NCBI GenBank assembly: GCA_015178975.1
Contig: WHVD01000185.1
Location: forward strand, 1 to 64,000
Reading direction: 5' to 3'
Length of the DNA: 64,000 bases
Origin: Hysterangium stoloniferum
Lineage: Eukaryota; Basidiomycota; Agaricomycetes; Hysterangiales; Hysterangiaceae
Part shown: positions 11,301 to 22,267 of the stretch, piece after piece
Numbering within the stretch: the stretch's first letter is position 1
How the letters are laid out: each line of letters opens with the position of its first letter
Position numbers and translations under genes: made by a program
The notes under the pieces: model-generated
Database searches by the model: none
Told to the model about the DNA's origin: nothing
Seen by the model: the letters and a program-made list of their open reading frames with translations, nothing else

Positions 11301-13381
11301 TGTAAGGTATCCAGCTATTTACTCTCTCAAATAGTTAACAAATGTTGACATGGCAAGGGATTCAAGAAATAAACAAATAAAGGTCCAGTAATTTAAATAC
11401 TTATAGATTAATTAGCTGTGCTATTAAGCTTAAACAACTAAGTCAATATTTGTTTGGTCTCTTGACAAATTCAGATGAACTTGTAGTGACATACTCTACG
11501 AAAGTTAAGTTCTCCTTGAGAATAAAGGTTCGGGAGCTGAATGTATGTGCAATAAGTCGGTGGAAACTTGTCGTAAGCCTTCGCTTTCTTGTAGCCTTTT
11601 AGTTTACTATTTATAAAGATTTAACAAGCTGTTAAATAATTTATAAATAGAGAGATTGTCCGAGAGTCGAATATCCAAGCGTTTATTTAAAGATCAATTA
11701 ACTGTGCTGTTAAAATGGGCTCTTGAATAATCTAAACGGGCAGGGATTTCAGTAATAAGAATTTAGATTTACTTAAGTGATTAGTAAGCCTAAAGGTTTC
11801 CGGGAAGCTGAGGGAACTTAGATGAATTAGCTAAGTTCAAGAGTGCTGACAAAGAGTTCAAGATTCTGCAAGTGTAGGTGCTTGCAGTTAGTATATCAGA
11901 CTAAGGCTATTATTGTCCTTAGGATGATTAGATAAGCTTATGAGCTGGTGCTGTTGATAGTAGTAAAGTAAAGTTGATTTTATTCAAGATTTAGGCCTCC
12001 TTTTATACATGTAGAGAGTTCTGCTTAATAATATCTAAATAACTAATTAGGAAACTTTTAGAAGCTTCCAAGAAGTTTCCATAATTCCACTATGATATCA
12101 TACTCCTCACCTGACTTGAAGATCTGAGCCAGTCAAGTCATAAAATAAGTCCGGGATGTGTTAGGATACACACACAGGCCGGGTTTCTGGAGAAACCCGC
12201 GGGATATCCAGTAGGACTTGGCTTCAGCTTATAGGCTGCGCCCTTGCTAGATCGTGTTGTCCAATTTCAAACAGGCGGACGGGAATCCCGGGGAGTCCAG
12301 GCGGGGTTCGTGGGTCGTAAGTCGTAGGTTGTAGGTTGTGAGTCATGAGTCGAGTTGGTTGAGAGAGATAGAATGCGCCGGAGCCCGTGGGCTCTGACTA
12401 GTGCGAGCGGTCTGATGAGAGTAGGGTTTTAGAGAGGAAAATGCTATTAGATTACTGGGGGAATCTAAGCTAATTTTCTGACTGGATTGTATGTACAACA
12501 TCTGCCCGTTTATATAGACCATGGAGTGAATGACATACTAATCCGGTAATAATGAAAACGAAACTAACAAAACATAAACGGGAATAGTAAATACCAAATT
12601 TGGTGTTAGGAACAGAACGGAACGGAGCGGAGTCCGAATCGTGACAAAGCATAACCCATAATGGGAAACAGAGCGGGAGCGGAGTCCTAATTGTGACAGG
12701 TCATTTGACTAAAACAGGAACGGGGCTCGATTAGAGTGGTGATGGGATTCTGAGCAGGATCCGGTGACTGATGCGTGGGATGAAGACAGACATAGACAGA
12801 GACGGAGTCTGGGGGAAGTCCGGTGACTGATATGTGTTGTAATGAGGTTGAACATAACAAGTCTTGACGTAACGGAGTCCGGGCGGGAAATCCTATAAAC
12901 AGACAATTGGTGCTTGTAGCGCGTGGGGGCGTATGGGTTAGTGCCTGGAGTCTGGCGGGATTGTCCGGTCGTAACAGGATGGCTGAAAGTGGAAGGAAAA
13001 TAGGCCAGTGGCCGAAACGGAAATAAACCCGGCTGGGTGGCTGTGAAAACTATTCACGATGATTTGTGACCATGTCATCATGTCGTCGTCACATGATGTC
13101 ATGTGATCACGCGATAATAATGCGCATATATCTAGTAATATAATGTAATAAAAACCCAGTTGCCCAAAACTAGATAACCCCAGCTTTATTATAATTATAT
13201 TTTGACCGCTGTAGGCTTCAATTATGTAATGTGATGTCATTTGAAGCCTCGAGTATGTGAAGTTAAAAGGAAATAGCCATATTCTTTGAATAATAAATAA
13301 AATAAAATAAAATAAATAGAAATAGAAATAAATCTGGGAAAATTAAGGGAAAATTCATGAAGATATACTGGATACATCACA
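11301..13381 (+). mobile_element. Solo LTR, family C (copy 1), TSD CTGAT
   Basis: TGTAAGGTATCC...GGATACATCACA with CTGAT at 11296-11300 and 13382-13386. It carries a nested LTR-B at 12159-12976, leaving about 1.26 kb, the same length as copy 2 at 39315-40573, whose sequence it follows closely. Confidence 0.93.
12159..12976 (+). mobile_element. Solo LTR-B nested in LTR-C, TSD GGATG
   Basis: TGTTAGGATACAC...GGTCGTAACA with GGATG at 12154-12158 and 12977-12981. This is level four of the nest G1 > LTR-B > LTR-C > LTR-B, so family B was active both before and after family C inserted here. Confidence 0.93.
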
Positions 13382-15763
13382 CTGATGTGTGGGACAGAGT
13401 CAGACATAGACAGGGACGGAGTCTGGTGGGTATTCTGGTGACTGATACACAATGTAATGAGGTTGAATGTAGACAAGTCTGATGTATGGAGTCCAGCGGG
13501 AATTCCAGTAAACTGACAATTGGTGCGTATAGGGTGCATAAGTTAGTGCCCGGAGTCCAGCGGGAATTCTGGTCATAACACCAGGTGCCTCTCACCACTG
13601 CCCAAATTTTGGCACAGTGGGAGGAACAGCGACGTCAACGAGAAGAGGCGGAGAGGGAGGCGAAGGAGGTCGAGGAGGCATTAGACAGAGAATACCAGGT
13701 GGCATTGGCCACAGAGAAAGCAGCTGAGGAGAAAAGGAAGAAAGATGAGGAGGAGGCTGTGCGGGTTGCCATGGAGAAAGCCCAGGTGGCTGTGGAGAGG
13801 GCCACAGTTGCTGCAGGCAAAGTAAGTCCCATAGATATGACTTGTCATTTTAACTGATTTGGTATTTTCAGCACAAGGTGACAGAGGTTGAATTGGAGTT
13901 TCAGGGGGAGCTGGAGAGCCCCCAAAAGGTAAGTCTCAGGTCTGTGGGACATCTGGGGAGCTAACCAAATCAACAGAAGGCAAGGAAAGTGGCACCAGTC
14001 CACCTACCAACACAGAATGACCTGTGGTGTTCCAGTTGTAATGACTAGAACACAGAAAGTCCAGGCGGGGACCAGGCTGCTTCCAGTGTGCACACCTCAA
14101 AGCGAGGTGCTCACTGGTTCACGAGCAGCCCATGGGTCCATGGCGTGGGACATCAGCGGGTCAGATAGGATTTCTGGTTTGGATGAGGTTTTGGGATGGA
14201 TCACTGAGGGCATAGAGGCCCAAAACAAGTTGCTCTGGAAGAGCAACAAGGTGCAGATTGTGGTGGTTAATGAACTCTGCAGGCTCCGCTTGGAGTATTT
14301 CAAGTTCCTGGTGGAGTTCAGTGGCTATGTTTATGAGGAGCCACAGATCGGGAGTTCCAAAGATGCTGGTTCAGATGAGGATGGGATGCCCGTGGAGATA
14401 GTGGAGCTTTCTGAGGAGATGAATGAGGTGGAGAAAGCTGAGGTGGGGAAAAAGGACAGCCCCATAAATGTAGATTGAATAAAATAAATTTTGATAATAA
14501 ATTTTCTTGAAAATAAAAGTAAAGCTTGAAAAAACATAAGAATCAAAGTCCGCAGAAAATCCACTTAAGGACTTGAAAGACATGTCAGAACCTGTAAAGC
14601 AAAGAGAGACATAGGGTGACAGGGAATAATGAAAATGAGTCCAAACGTAACACAGGGTCTGCAGAGTGTGGTCAGAGAGATGATAGTGGTCCAGGTTTGA
14701 GTGGGTAAGCTGTATGAAAGTCAGTAACGATTTCTGTGGCATTACCAAGTTCCATGGCCAAAATCCATGAAGTCTCTTCATCAGTGCCCTCGTAACCCAC
14801 CCACTTGACCAAGTAAAGCAGTTTACAAGTGCATCAATGCTTATCAATTTTCAAATCTAAAATTTGTGAGATTTCAAACTTGGGTTTTCCATCAATAATG
14901 ACCAGAGGGGGCGGAGATTGCACGCAATCCAGAATAGTGTTAGCAGTACAAGGTTCTAACATAGAAACATGAAATACTGTGTACCACGCACATGCTATCC
15001 GGAAGCTGTAGAGTCCAGGAAACTGAACCTACTTGTGCAATTATTTCAAATGGACCTAAATATTTTTCAGCAAGCTTTTTTGATGGATGGGTAGTCCGAA
15101 AGAGTTGAGCTTTGACAAAAACACGATTGCCAATCTTGAAGTTGGGTGGCAGAACCCGGTGTTTGTCCGCTGAAAGTTGATATTGCTCTTGGGCGGACTT
15201 TATTGCAGTCCAGAGTTCCTCATGGAGCTCATGGAGGTCCATGGTGAACTCTTGAGCACAGGCGGAGGTGAGGTTTTGTTCTGGATGTACTGTAATATTT
15301 GGATTATATCCTTTATTTGCAAAGAATGGGGAAACACCAGTAGTGGCCAAAGGTGCATTGTTGTAAGCAAATTCTGCAAGTGGTAACAAGGATTTCCAAT
15401 TGTCCTGTTGATAATTACAATATATGTGGAGATATTGTTCCAATGTCTGATTGATGCATTTGGTTTGTCCATCGCCTTCTGGGTGGTGTCTGGATGTGAA
15501 ATGTAGTTTCATGTCCAAGGATTTCCCGAGGGATCTAAAAAAGTGAGATACGAACTCTGATCCTCAGTTGGAAGTTACATGGGATGGAACTCCATGCTTG
15601 GAAAATATGTGGATAATAAAAAGTTTTGCTAACTGCATGGATGTAATTGTATCATATGTAGGGATGAATATACCTTGTTTTGAGAATCTGTCAACAATAA
15701 CTAGAATGGCAGAAAAACCTTTGGAGTCCAGTAGGTGTTCAATGAAATCCATAGAGATAGAAT

Positions 15764-15765
15764 TT
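15764..15765. other. Insertion point marker: LTR-B in integrase core
   Basis: Zero-length marker. The host frame runs ...HPWNS before the LTR and ISMDF after it, so removing 15765-16586 plus one GAATT copy restores continuity of the integrase reading frame. Confidence 0.7.
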
Positions 15766-16586
15766 GTTAGGATACACACTCAGGCTGGGTTTCCGGAGAA
15801 ACCCGCGGGATATCCGGTAGGACTTGGCTTCAGCTTATAGGCTGCGCCCTCGCTAGATCGTGTTTGTCCAATTTCAGACAGGCGGACGGGAATCCCGGGG
15901 AGTCTGGGCGGGGGTTCGTGGGTCGTGAGTTGTAGGTCGTGAGTCGAGAGTCGTGAATCGAGATAGTCGAGAGAGATAGATGCGCCGGAGCCCGTGGGCT
16001 CCGACTAGTGCGAGTGGTCTGATAAGAGTAGGGTTTTTAGAGAGGAAAATGTATTAGATTACTGGGGGGAATCTAAGCTAATTTTCTGACTGGATTGTAT
16101 GTACAACATCTGCCAGTTTATATAGACCGTGGAATGCATGACATACCGAATCCAGTAATAATGAGACGAAACGAGCAAAACATAGAACAGGAATAGTAAA
16201 CACCAAATTGGTGTTAGGAACGGGACGGAACGGAGCGGAGTCCGAATCGTGACAAAGCATAACCCATAACGGGAAACGGAGCGGGAGCGGAGTCCTAAAT
16301 CGTGACAGGTCATTTGACTAAAACGGGAACGGGGCTCGATTAGAGCGGTGACGGGATTCTAAGCGGGGACCGGTGACTGATGCGTGGGACGAAGACAGAC
16401 ATAGACAGAGACGGGGTCCGGGGGAAGTCCGGTGACTGATATGTGTCTTAATGAGGTCGAACGTAACGAGTCTTGACGTGACGGAGTCCGGGCGGGAAAT
16501 CCTATAAACAGACGATTGGTGCTTGTAGCGCGTGGGGGCGTACGAGTTGGTGCCCGGAGTCCGGCGGGATTTGTCCGGTCGTAACA
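15765..16586 (+). mobile_element. Solo LTR-B inside G1 integrase, TSD GAATT
   Basis: TGTTAGGATACACAC...GGTCGTAACA, 822 bp, with GAATT at 15760-15764 and 16587-16591. It is a family-B LTR inserted into a family-B element. It is GC-richer than most other copies and keeps many CG dinucleotides, which suggests a younger insertion. Confidence 0.94.
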
Positions 16587-17167
16587 GAATTCCACGGATG
16601 TTCTGGTACTGGGTGTTGTTTCAAAAGGCTGTATGGCTTGTGTCGCTGAGATTTCAAGTGTGGACAAGTAGTGCAAGATTTACAATAGTGCTTAACAAAT
16701 CCACGGAGCCCGGGCCAAGTATATTCTCTTCTTATTAATGATAGAGTTTTGTTGTACCCGAAATGTCTGGAGAGTGGGTGATCATGTTTGTACTGAAGGA
16801 TCCTGAGGCAGAGGCCATTGGAGTCCAGTATATAGATACAATTGTCAAGTCTAATGAAACCATGCTGATCAAGAGACCACTGGGGTTGACCGGGGTCCAT
16901 GGGATTGTCAAGGTGTGCTTTAGTTATCAGGTCTAGTGGAATTGCCAATATAATATCTTGATGTAGCTTCTCAATATCCATAATGATAATTCCATGGACA
17001 ATGGGATGGATGAGGAAAGTTGCGTGGACTGATGTGGTAAGTTGCTGATTCGTGAAAATAGGTTTCAGGTTATGCAGGTTTACCGTGGCATAGTCATTGC
17101 TCCCCTCTTTAGGGTAGACATCCCATCGTCTAGTTAAAGCATTGAGTTTGCCACCGAGATGGCTGGG

Positions 17168-18382
17168 TCAAAAGTGGATAGTCATATTGAAAGCAGATAG
17201 GTATTCAGACCAGCGGGCCTGCCAATGGGTCAAAAGTTTTGTAGTAGAAACATATTCCAGGTTTTTGTGATCTGTTACAACATCAATCAGAGTTCCTGAG
17301 CCTTCCAAATAGTGTCGCCATGTTTTGAAAGCTGAAAAAATTGCCAGAAGTTCCTTATCATGAATGTCATAATTGAGCTCTGCTCTGGTGAAAGTCCAGG
17401 ACAGAAAAGCCATGGGGTGGACTTCTCTGTCGGAGTCCTGGATAGACAGAATGGCTCCAAGCACATAGTCTGAGGCATCCATTTCAACAATGAGCGGGAA
17501 GTCTGGTTTCCAATGCAACAGAATTGGAGCTGATGAAAAAGAATTTTTTAAAAGATTGAAAGCTTTTTGACACTTATCGTTAAAATTCCACAGAGTATCC
17601 TTACACGTAAGATGGGTAAGGGGAACTGTGATGTCAGAATATCCATGGATAAACCATCTGTAAAAATTGGCAAAGCTGAGGAACGATTGTATATCTTTAA
17701 CTTTTCAGGATTCCAGCCAATCTTTGATGACTTGTACTTTAGTTTTGTCCATGCAGAGTCCATCAGGTCCCATTATCAAGCCCAGGTATTCCATGGAGTC
17801 TGTGTCAAAAGTACATTTTTTACCATTCACGAATAAACCATGTTGTCTGAGTCTCCAGAGAGCTTCATGGACTTGTTTGTTGTGTTCTGCGGGATTTTCA
17901 GAGTAGATAAGAATGTCATCCAAGTAAACAATGATGCATACATTGAGCATGTTGGAGAAAATGTCGTTGATAAAATGCTGAAAAACAGATGGAGCATTGG
18001 TGAGTCCAAAGGGCATCACCAACCACTCAAAGGCCCCATAGCAGGTTCTAAAAGTGGTTTTCCATTCGTCACCTGCGGAGATCCAGAGCAAGTGATAGGC
18101 ATGTTTGAGATCTATTTTGGTGTAAATCCGGGCATTCTGTGGAGCATCGAGCAGATCAGATATAAGTGGAAGTGGATACTTATCCATTTTTGTGACAGCA
18201 TTGAGTCCTCTGAAATCAACACATAGTCTAAGGGATCCATCCTTTTTTCTGACAAACAGAACAGGTGCTCCAAAAGGAGACTTAGAGGGTCTGATAAAAC
18301 CTATAGACAAATGTACATCCAGGAAATTGTGGATTGCAGAAAGTTCCATGGATGAGAGTGGGTAAATATGTCCTATGGGTGG
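17168..18382 (-). pseudogene. G1 reverse transcriptase and RNase H
   Basis: RT palm and fingers run from [20 protein letters not shown] through [13 protein letters not shown], the first catalytic block [13 protein letters not shown], and the active-site box [12 protein letters not shown] near 17900. The RNase H part carries FPLIVEMDASDYVLGAILS (first Asp), ELNYDIHDKELLAI (Glu) and DVVTDHKNLEY (Asp). Order and length match Ty3/Gypsy pol. Two stops break it: a TAG at the protease-RT junction where G2 has CAG ([13 protein letters not shown] against [14 protein letters not shown]), and a TGA at about 17705. The rest of the frame is open. Confidence 0.9.
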
Positions 18383-19299
18383 CTAGGTGCCTTCTTTGAG
18401 GTTCATTTTTAAGTTGTACTCTCTGTGGGGCAGAAGCCAGTCAGCTTTCCGCTTACTAAAAACATCCACAAAGTCATGATATTTCTCCAGGAGGCCTTCT
18501 AGGTCAGCAGCTTGCTCAGATTTGGATACCGGGGTTGAAAAATGACCAGTTGCTTCATCAATTTTTAAGTTGATAGTGAATGCCTGGGACCCATCCATTT
18601 TTGTAGCCCTAATAAAAGCTGCAGCATTAATCAGAGAAATAGATGGAGGTGCCATGGGTTCCGGAGAAGGCATGGGTGCCATAGGGATCACAGGAGTCCT
18701 TGAGACTGCAGGTGCCACGAAGGCCATGGGTGCTGTGGAGGCTGTGTTGGGCATAGTTTCCTTGGCTGCCGCACGTGTCCGGAAAGTTATACTGTTAGCT
18801 ATCCAGTCAATCAATGGATTGTAGTGGGTAAGCCAGTTGTGTCCTAGGGCCACCGAGCAACTAGAGTCTAACTGGGTCACATAGAAAGTGACCAACTGAG
18901 ATGTTCCACACAGGAAACAGATGGATAAATCACAAGCTTGGGTGACAACCAAATTACTTGTGCCATTGAAAAGGTGGAGGCCGACGGGATTTATCAGATA
19001 AGTTGACAACAGATTTTTTTGCCTGAATTTTGTATCTAAAAAACAATGAGTCGAGCCGGAATCTATAAGAGCTGGAAAAATGAATTTCAGAATCATATTA
19101 GATATAAGTTTAATAAAAAACAAATCAGAATGTGAAAGAGTGGATGTGTTGAGACAGGTAAACTCTTGAATGCGTGGAGAGGCAATGCAACCCCCAACCC
19201 ATGTGGAGTCCATGGGGTTGCTCACTCTTTTTTTGAGTCGGAAGCCAGTTTGTCCTTTGACGGGGTTTCTGTGGAGGCCTTGGCTGTTTGACCCTTTGC
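18383..19299 (-). pseudogene. G1 aspartic protease and RT connection
   Basis: Retropepsin motif [16 protein letters not shown] about 50 residues into the open stretch starting at 19225, followed by the second conserved region VALGHNWLTHYNP. A Pro/Ala/Met-rich linker (PMAPMPSPEPMAPPS) and a conserved segment with KADWLLPHREYNL lead into RT. The protease would process Gag-Pol. Its upstream join to gag is interrupted by LTR-E copy 1 (TSD AGAGT at 19300-19304). Confidence 0.87.
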
Positions 19300-19558
19300 A
19301 GAGTTGTTATGTATTTTTAAAGGTTTTTCTATTTTTCGCAAATTTTCCCAAAATGAAATTCTTAACAAAGGCTTTAAATGTGCTTATATCGCGATTATAA
19401 AATTGTACAATATTCTCTCAATTTATATTGAATTTATGCAATTTATTTTGTATTTTTATCTTATAAATTGAGGGAGCTATGAAAATTCTACTTTTATTCT
19501 TTTTTAACTATATATCTTCAAACCAGCCACCTGGCGCCTATGACACAACACACGGGAA

Positions 19559-19715
19559 TATTTGTCACAACGAGTGACCGTCGTCACAATGAGTGACCGT
19601 CATCACAATGAGTGACCGTCATCACAATGAGTGACCGTCGTCACAACGAGTGACAGTCACAAGGGCGCGCGACAGTCACAAAAGGCGCACGACAGTCACA
19701 AGGCGCGACGGGTGT
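19559..19715 (+). repeat. ~20-bp tandem repeats in LTR-E (GTCACAAYGAGTGACCGTC)
   Basis: About five units of GTCACAAYGAGTGACCGTC followed by about three diverged GACAGTCACAAGGCGCGC units. GTCAC and GTGAC inside each unit form short inverted repeats. LTR-E copy 2 has the corresponding, decayed array at about 36140-36245 (ACAACAAGTGACAGTGGTT, four units). The position upstream of the likely promoter fits a U3 enhancer-like array. Confidence 0.8.
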
Positions 19716-19882
19716 CACACGTGCACTAGCATTATATCAAATTATGTCATTTGGGAATATTATGTCATATATTATGTCATCATATATGCTATAACAGAGA
19801 ATGGCGGAAATGTCTAAAACATTCCAAGTAAAATAGCTAAAATAGGATAGAAATAAAGTTCAATAATTTAACACCACATCTG

Positions 19883-20438
19883 TGTTAAGTGCCATGTCGG
19901 GAACTTATTCCGGAACTATCGGGAAGTCACCGGAAGTCGGAAACTTGTAGATAGGGTTAGGACGTCAGCTTCAGCTTATGTGCTGCGCCTCTACGCAAAT
20001 GCTCAATGTCCTTAATTTCAGAAGTAAAACTTACGACGGAAGATATGGATATTCAGAGTTCCGAAGAGTTCCGAATATCGAGCATACAGAAAGACGGGAG
20101 GATGATATCAGATCTAAGGTAAAGTACAAATTCGCGGAAACTAATATAAGTCTACTCGTTATTGTACTACAAACTAAGACCACCATAATAAGATGGAAAC
20201 GGAAATGTTCTTAAAACGGAAATACAATAAGACATATTAGGGAGACAATATTCTGAAATGGGAATACAACAGACAAACGAGTGAATACTTGTCAATGGAC
20301 AAATTACTAAATGCAGAACAAGGGAGGATGTGGATGATACGGTAACTATGATGTTCCATAGTCGGAGATCGGAAGTCGGAAGTTGGAGGTTGGAGGTCGG
20401 AAGTCGGATATTGAAACATCCAGGAATGGGTCATAACA
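19883..20438 (+). mobile_element. Solo LTR, family D (copy 1), TSD ATCTG
   Basis: TGTTAAGTGCCATGTCGGG...GGGTCATAACA, 556 bp, with ATCTG at 19878-19882 and 20439-20443. It carries GGCTTCAGCTTATGTGCTGCGCC-type sequence (the shared LTR motif, reverse orientation) at about 19965-19990. Confidence 0.93.
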
Positions 20439-20468
20439 ATCTGTGTGTCACTGCAGCAAGCAGTTTAT

Positions 20469-20781
20469 TGCCACCTCTTAGTTGAGCATCTGGCACCTAG
20501 GATTCCCTGTCACCTCTTGTTGAGTAATTTGACAGTAATTCTACCAATCAGGATTCCCTGCCACCTCTTGTTGAGTAATTTGGCATTAATCCTTTGTACT
20601 ACAGTCACCTCTTGTTGAGTAATTTGACTGCTTGTTACATATTTGTAATTTGTAATTTAAAGACTTCAGTCACCTCTTGTTGAGTAATTTGACTGATTAT
20701 CACATTGCAAATAATCTTTGTTACATTTCTTGTTATTTGTAATCTAAAACCTCAGTCACCTCTTGTTGAGTAATTTGACTG
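20469..20781 (+). repeat. Six hairpin repeats with invariant 17-nt loop and co-varying stems
   Basis: Six units share the core CCTCTTGTTGAGTAATT (one variant in unit 1), each flanked by complementary arms. Units: 20469-20495 TGCCA/TGGCA; 20507-20535 CTGTCA/TGACAG; 20559-20585 TGCCA/TGGCA; 20602-20630, 20667-20695 and 20753-20781 CAGTCA/TGACTG. The arms change between units but stay complementary, while the loop does not change. Spacers are AT-rich and partly related (ACAAATAAT). I do not recognise the family. Confidence 0.85.
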
Positions 20782-21510
20782 ATTATTACATTACAAATAA
20801 TCCCTGTTCCCTTGCTCATTTATTGTGAATCAGTAAAGCATATTCACTTAAATAAATACTGAGAATATCCTTGCAAGATCCTAAGACTACATTAAGATCC
20901 TGATAAGTTAGTATCACAGTAGACCCTGTAGGTTAGTGTAAATAAAGCATATATTAGCCAAATAGTGTTTTATTCTATATCTAATCTTTTGACCTGTTTA
21001 TAAATATTTTTACTGTTTGATAAATAGTATAATATATATATAAACTAGCTAGCATTGAAGTTAAATCTAGCTTTGGAATCAGTAAATTGTTATTCTTATT
21101 TTAGTAGTTGTTATCACAGAAAAAGAAGCAGCTCTCAAAACCTTCTTTGCGAAGTAGGGTGCATATATTCAAGTAAACTCTTGACTTCAGGGGTTCTAAG
21201 TCTATCAAGGCTGCCACTGATTAATATTAAATACTTAAATTATTTTACCTTGCAGTGAATTGAGTATTTGCACATTTTGATTGAGCATTGAACTCCTTTT
21301 TCAGAAAATGAGTATTAAAGTAAGCCTAATACATTACAAGAGTTTGCTTTTGCCAGTGGACATTCCAGGACTTGATGACCAGGTTTTCCACACAAGAGAC
21401 AGAGGTTATTGTCCATATGATGTTGTCTTTCCTGTGGGGTCAATTTGCCATCAGGTCTGAGTTTGCCTGTGAGGTTGGGTTTTCCGGTTTGCTTGCCGGA
21501 CTGTTGACCT

Positions 21511-21564
<54 letters not shown>
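21511..21564 (-). repeat. (AAC)n microsatellite encoding poly-Asn in gag
   Basis: Seventeen to eighteen uninterrupted TTG triplets on the plus strand, that is AAC codons in the gag sense. The homologous place in G2 (about 52920) has only five Asn codons. Confidence 0.95.
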
Positions 21565-22267
21565 GAAGACTTTTTATCGTTCTTCTTGTCGGATTGTGTG
21601 GAGTTCTGGTTGCTGGTTGACAAATTGTTGTTGTTGTTTTTATTGGCCATGGACTTGTTCACTTTGTCTGCAGAGGTCTCACGGGCAACTTCCGTGTGAC
21701 GTTCCCAATAACATGTGTCCATGTTTTGAGCCTTGAGGCACATACAGGACAGGGTTTTTGGCTTGCCATCTTCTCCTTTCAAGACTTTGTCTTTAAGGCG
21801 GGATGGCAGACCGGGATAGAATTGGTGGCGGAGAGTGGGATCGCCCCACTGACAATGAGCTGCAAGATTATTGAATTGGACGATATAGTTTGTGATGCAC
21901 TGTGTGTCCTTCATATGAAGATTTGTGAGACTGTTCTCGGCTTCTCTGGTTGGGTCATATGGGGCCAAAGTTGGTTTGAAGCTCCTCAACAAAAACATCC
22001 CAATCTTCAAGCCAGAGCGGCTCTTCCTCAGAAAGTCCACTAAAAGCCAGTTCGAACCATTTCAATGTGGATCCCGACAAGTATGAAAGTGCATAGTTGA
22101 CTTTTCGGGAGTCTATGGAGAATGCAGCAGATTGATTGTGGAAATTGAAGCGACATTGCATGAGGAAAGTAGAGAACTTGTTTGGGTTGGAACCCATGAA
22201 GGGTTCTGGAGCATTGACTTTTGACTGCAGAGGTTCTGGATCTTTCTTTTTGCCTTCTCCGAGCATA

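Larger units (their letters stand above)
10588..13580 (+). mobile_element. Solo LTR-B inside the G1 accessory gene, itself carrying LTR-C
   Basis: Starts TGTTAGGG at 10588 and ends GGTCATAACA at 13580. It interrupts exon 1 of the antisense gene: CCAATACTGGG on the left, CCAGGTGCCTCTC on the right. The flanking 5-mers CTGGG and CCAGG differ by two transitions, so the TSD is degenerate or absent. The LTR is cut at 11300 by LTR-C copy 1. Confidence 0.8.
10518..14478 (+). pseudogene. Antisense accessory gene of G1 (coiled coil + Zn2Cys6-like), copy 1
   Basis: Plus-strand gene lying between pol and the 3' LTR of a minus-strand retrotransposon. Exon 1 is 10518-10587 plus 13581-13821, split by the LTR-B insertion. 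Exon 2 is 13872-13928 and exon 3 is 13977-14478. Both introns are GTAAGT...AG, phase 0, and sit at the same places as in the G2 copy. The product has an N-terminal Glu/Lys/Ala/Arg-rich coiled coil (EEQRRQREEAEREAKEVEEA), an acidic exon 2, a cysteine cluster (WCSSCN ... CFQCAHLKARC in shifted frames) and a conserved C-terminal half (SMAWDISGSDRISGLDEVLG, ending in an acidic tail). Damage: TGA in exon 1a, TAG and a short deletion inside the cysteine cluster. I know no named family for it; transcriptional regulation is an inference from the cysteine spacing of the G2 copy. Confidence 0.75.
14690..17167 (-). pseudogene. G1 integrase with C-terminal chromodomain, split by a solo LTR
   Basis: Retroviral-type integrase that would insert the cDNA. 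Reading down from 17167: a linker, then the zinc-binding HHCC domain (HDHPLSRH ... CKSCTTC) at about 16790-16640; the LTR-B insertion 15765-16586; then the catalytic core from ISMDFIEHLLDS at 15764, and the GPF-like region (KYLGPFEIIAQVGSVSW). A chromodomain follows at about 14880-14690 (LYLVKWVGYEGTDEETSWI), which in chromoviruses steers insertion to marked chromatin. The catalytic triad is damaged: the second Asp is Asn with the next Arg codon a TGA (VTSN*GSEF), and the third acidic residue is Lys (DGQTKCINQTLEQ). G2 keeps Asp and Glu at these places. The residue changes fit G-to-A transitions. Confidence 0.85.
19305..21338 (+). mobile_element. Solo LTR, family E (copy 1), TSD AGAGT
   Basis: TGTTATGTATTTTT...CCTAATACATTACA with AGAGT at 19300-19304 and 21339-21343. 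After removing nested LTR-D it is about 1.48 kb, against 0.83 kb for copy 2 (35885-36714). The extra ~640 bp, including the hairpin array at 20469-20781, lies between ATGTCATCATATAT and GTGTTTTATTCTATATC and is missing from copy 2. Confidence 0.92.

Noticed and set aside
20469..20781. CRISPR-like array
   Set aside because: Repeats are 27-29 bp with unequal, partly related spacers in a eukaryotic LTR; no cas genes; structure is hairpin-based with changing arms.
21372..21566. Open frame encoding poly-Val/poly-Leu
   Set aside because: It is the opposite-strand shadow of the (AAC)n tract in G1 gag.
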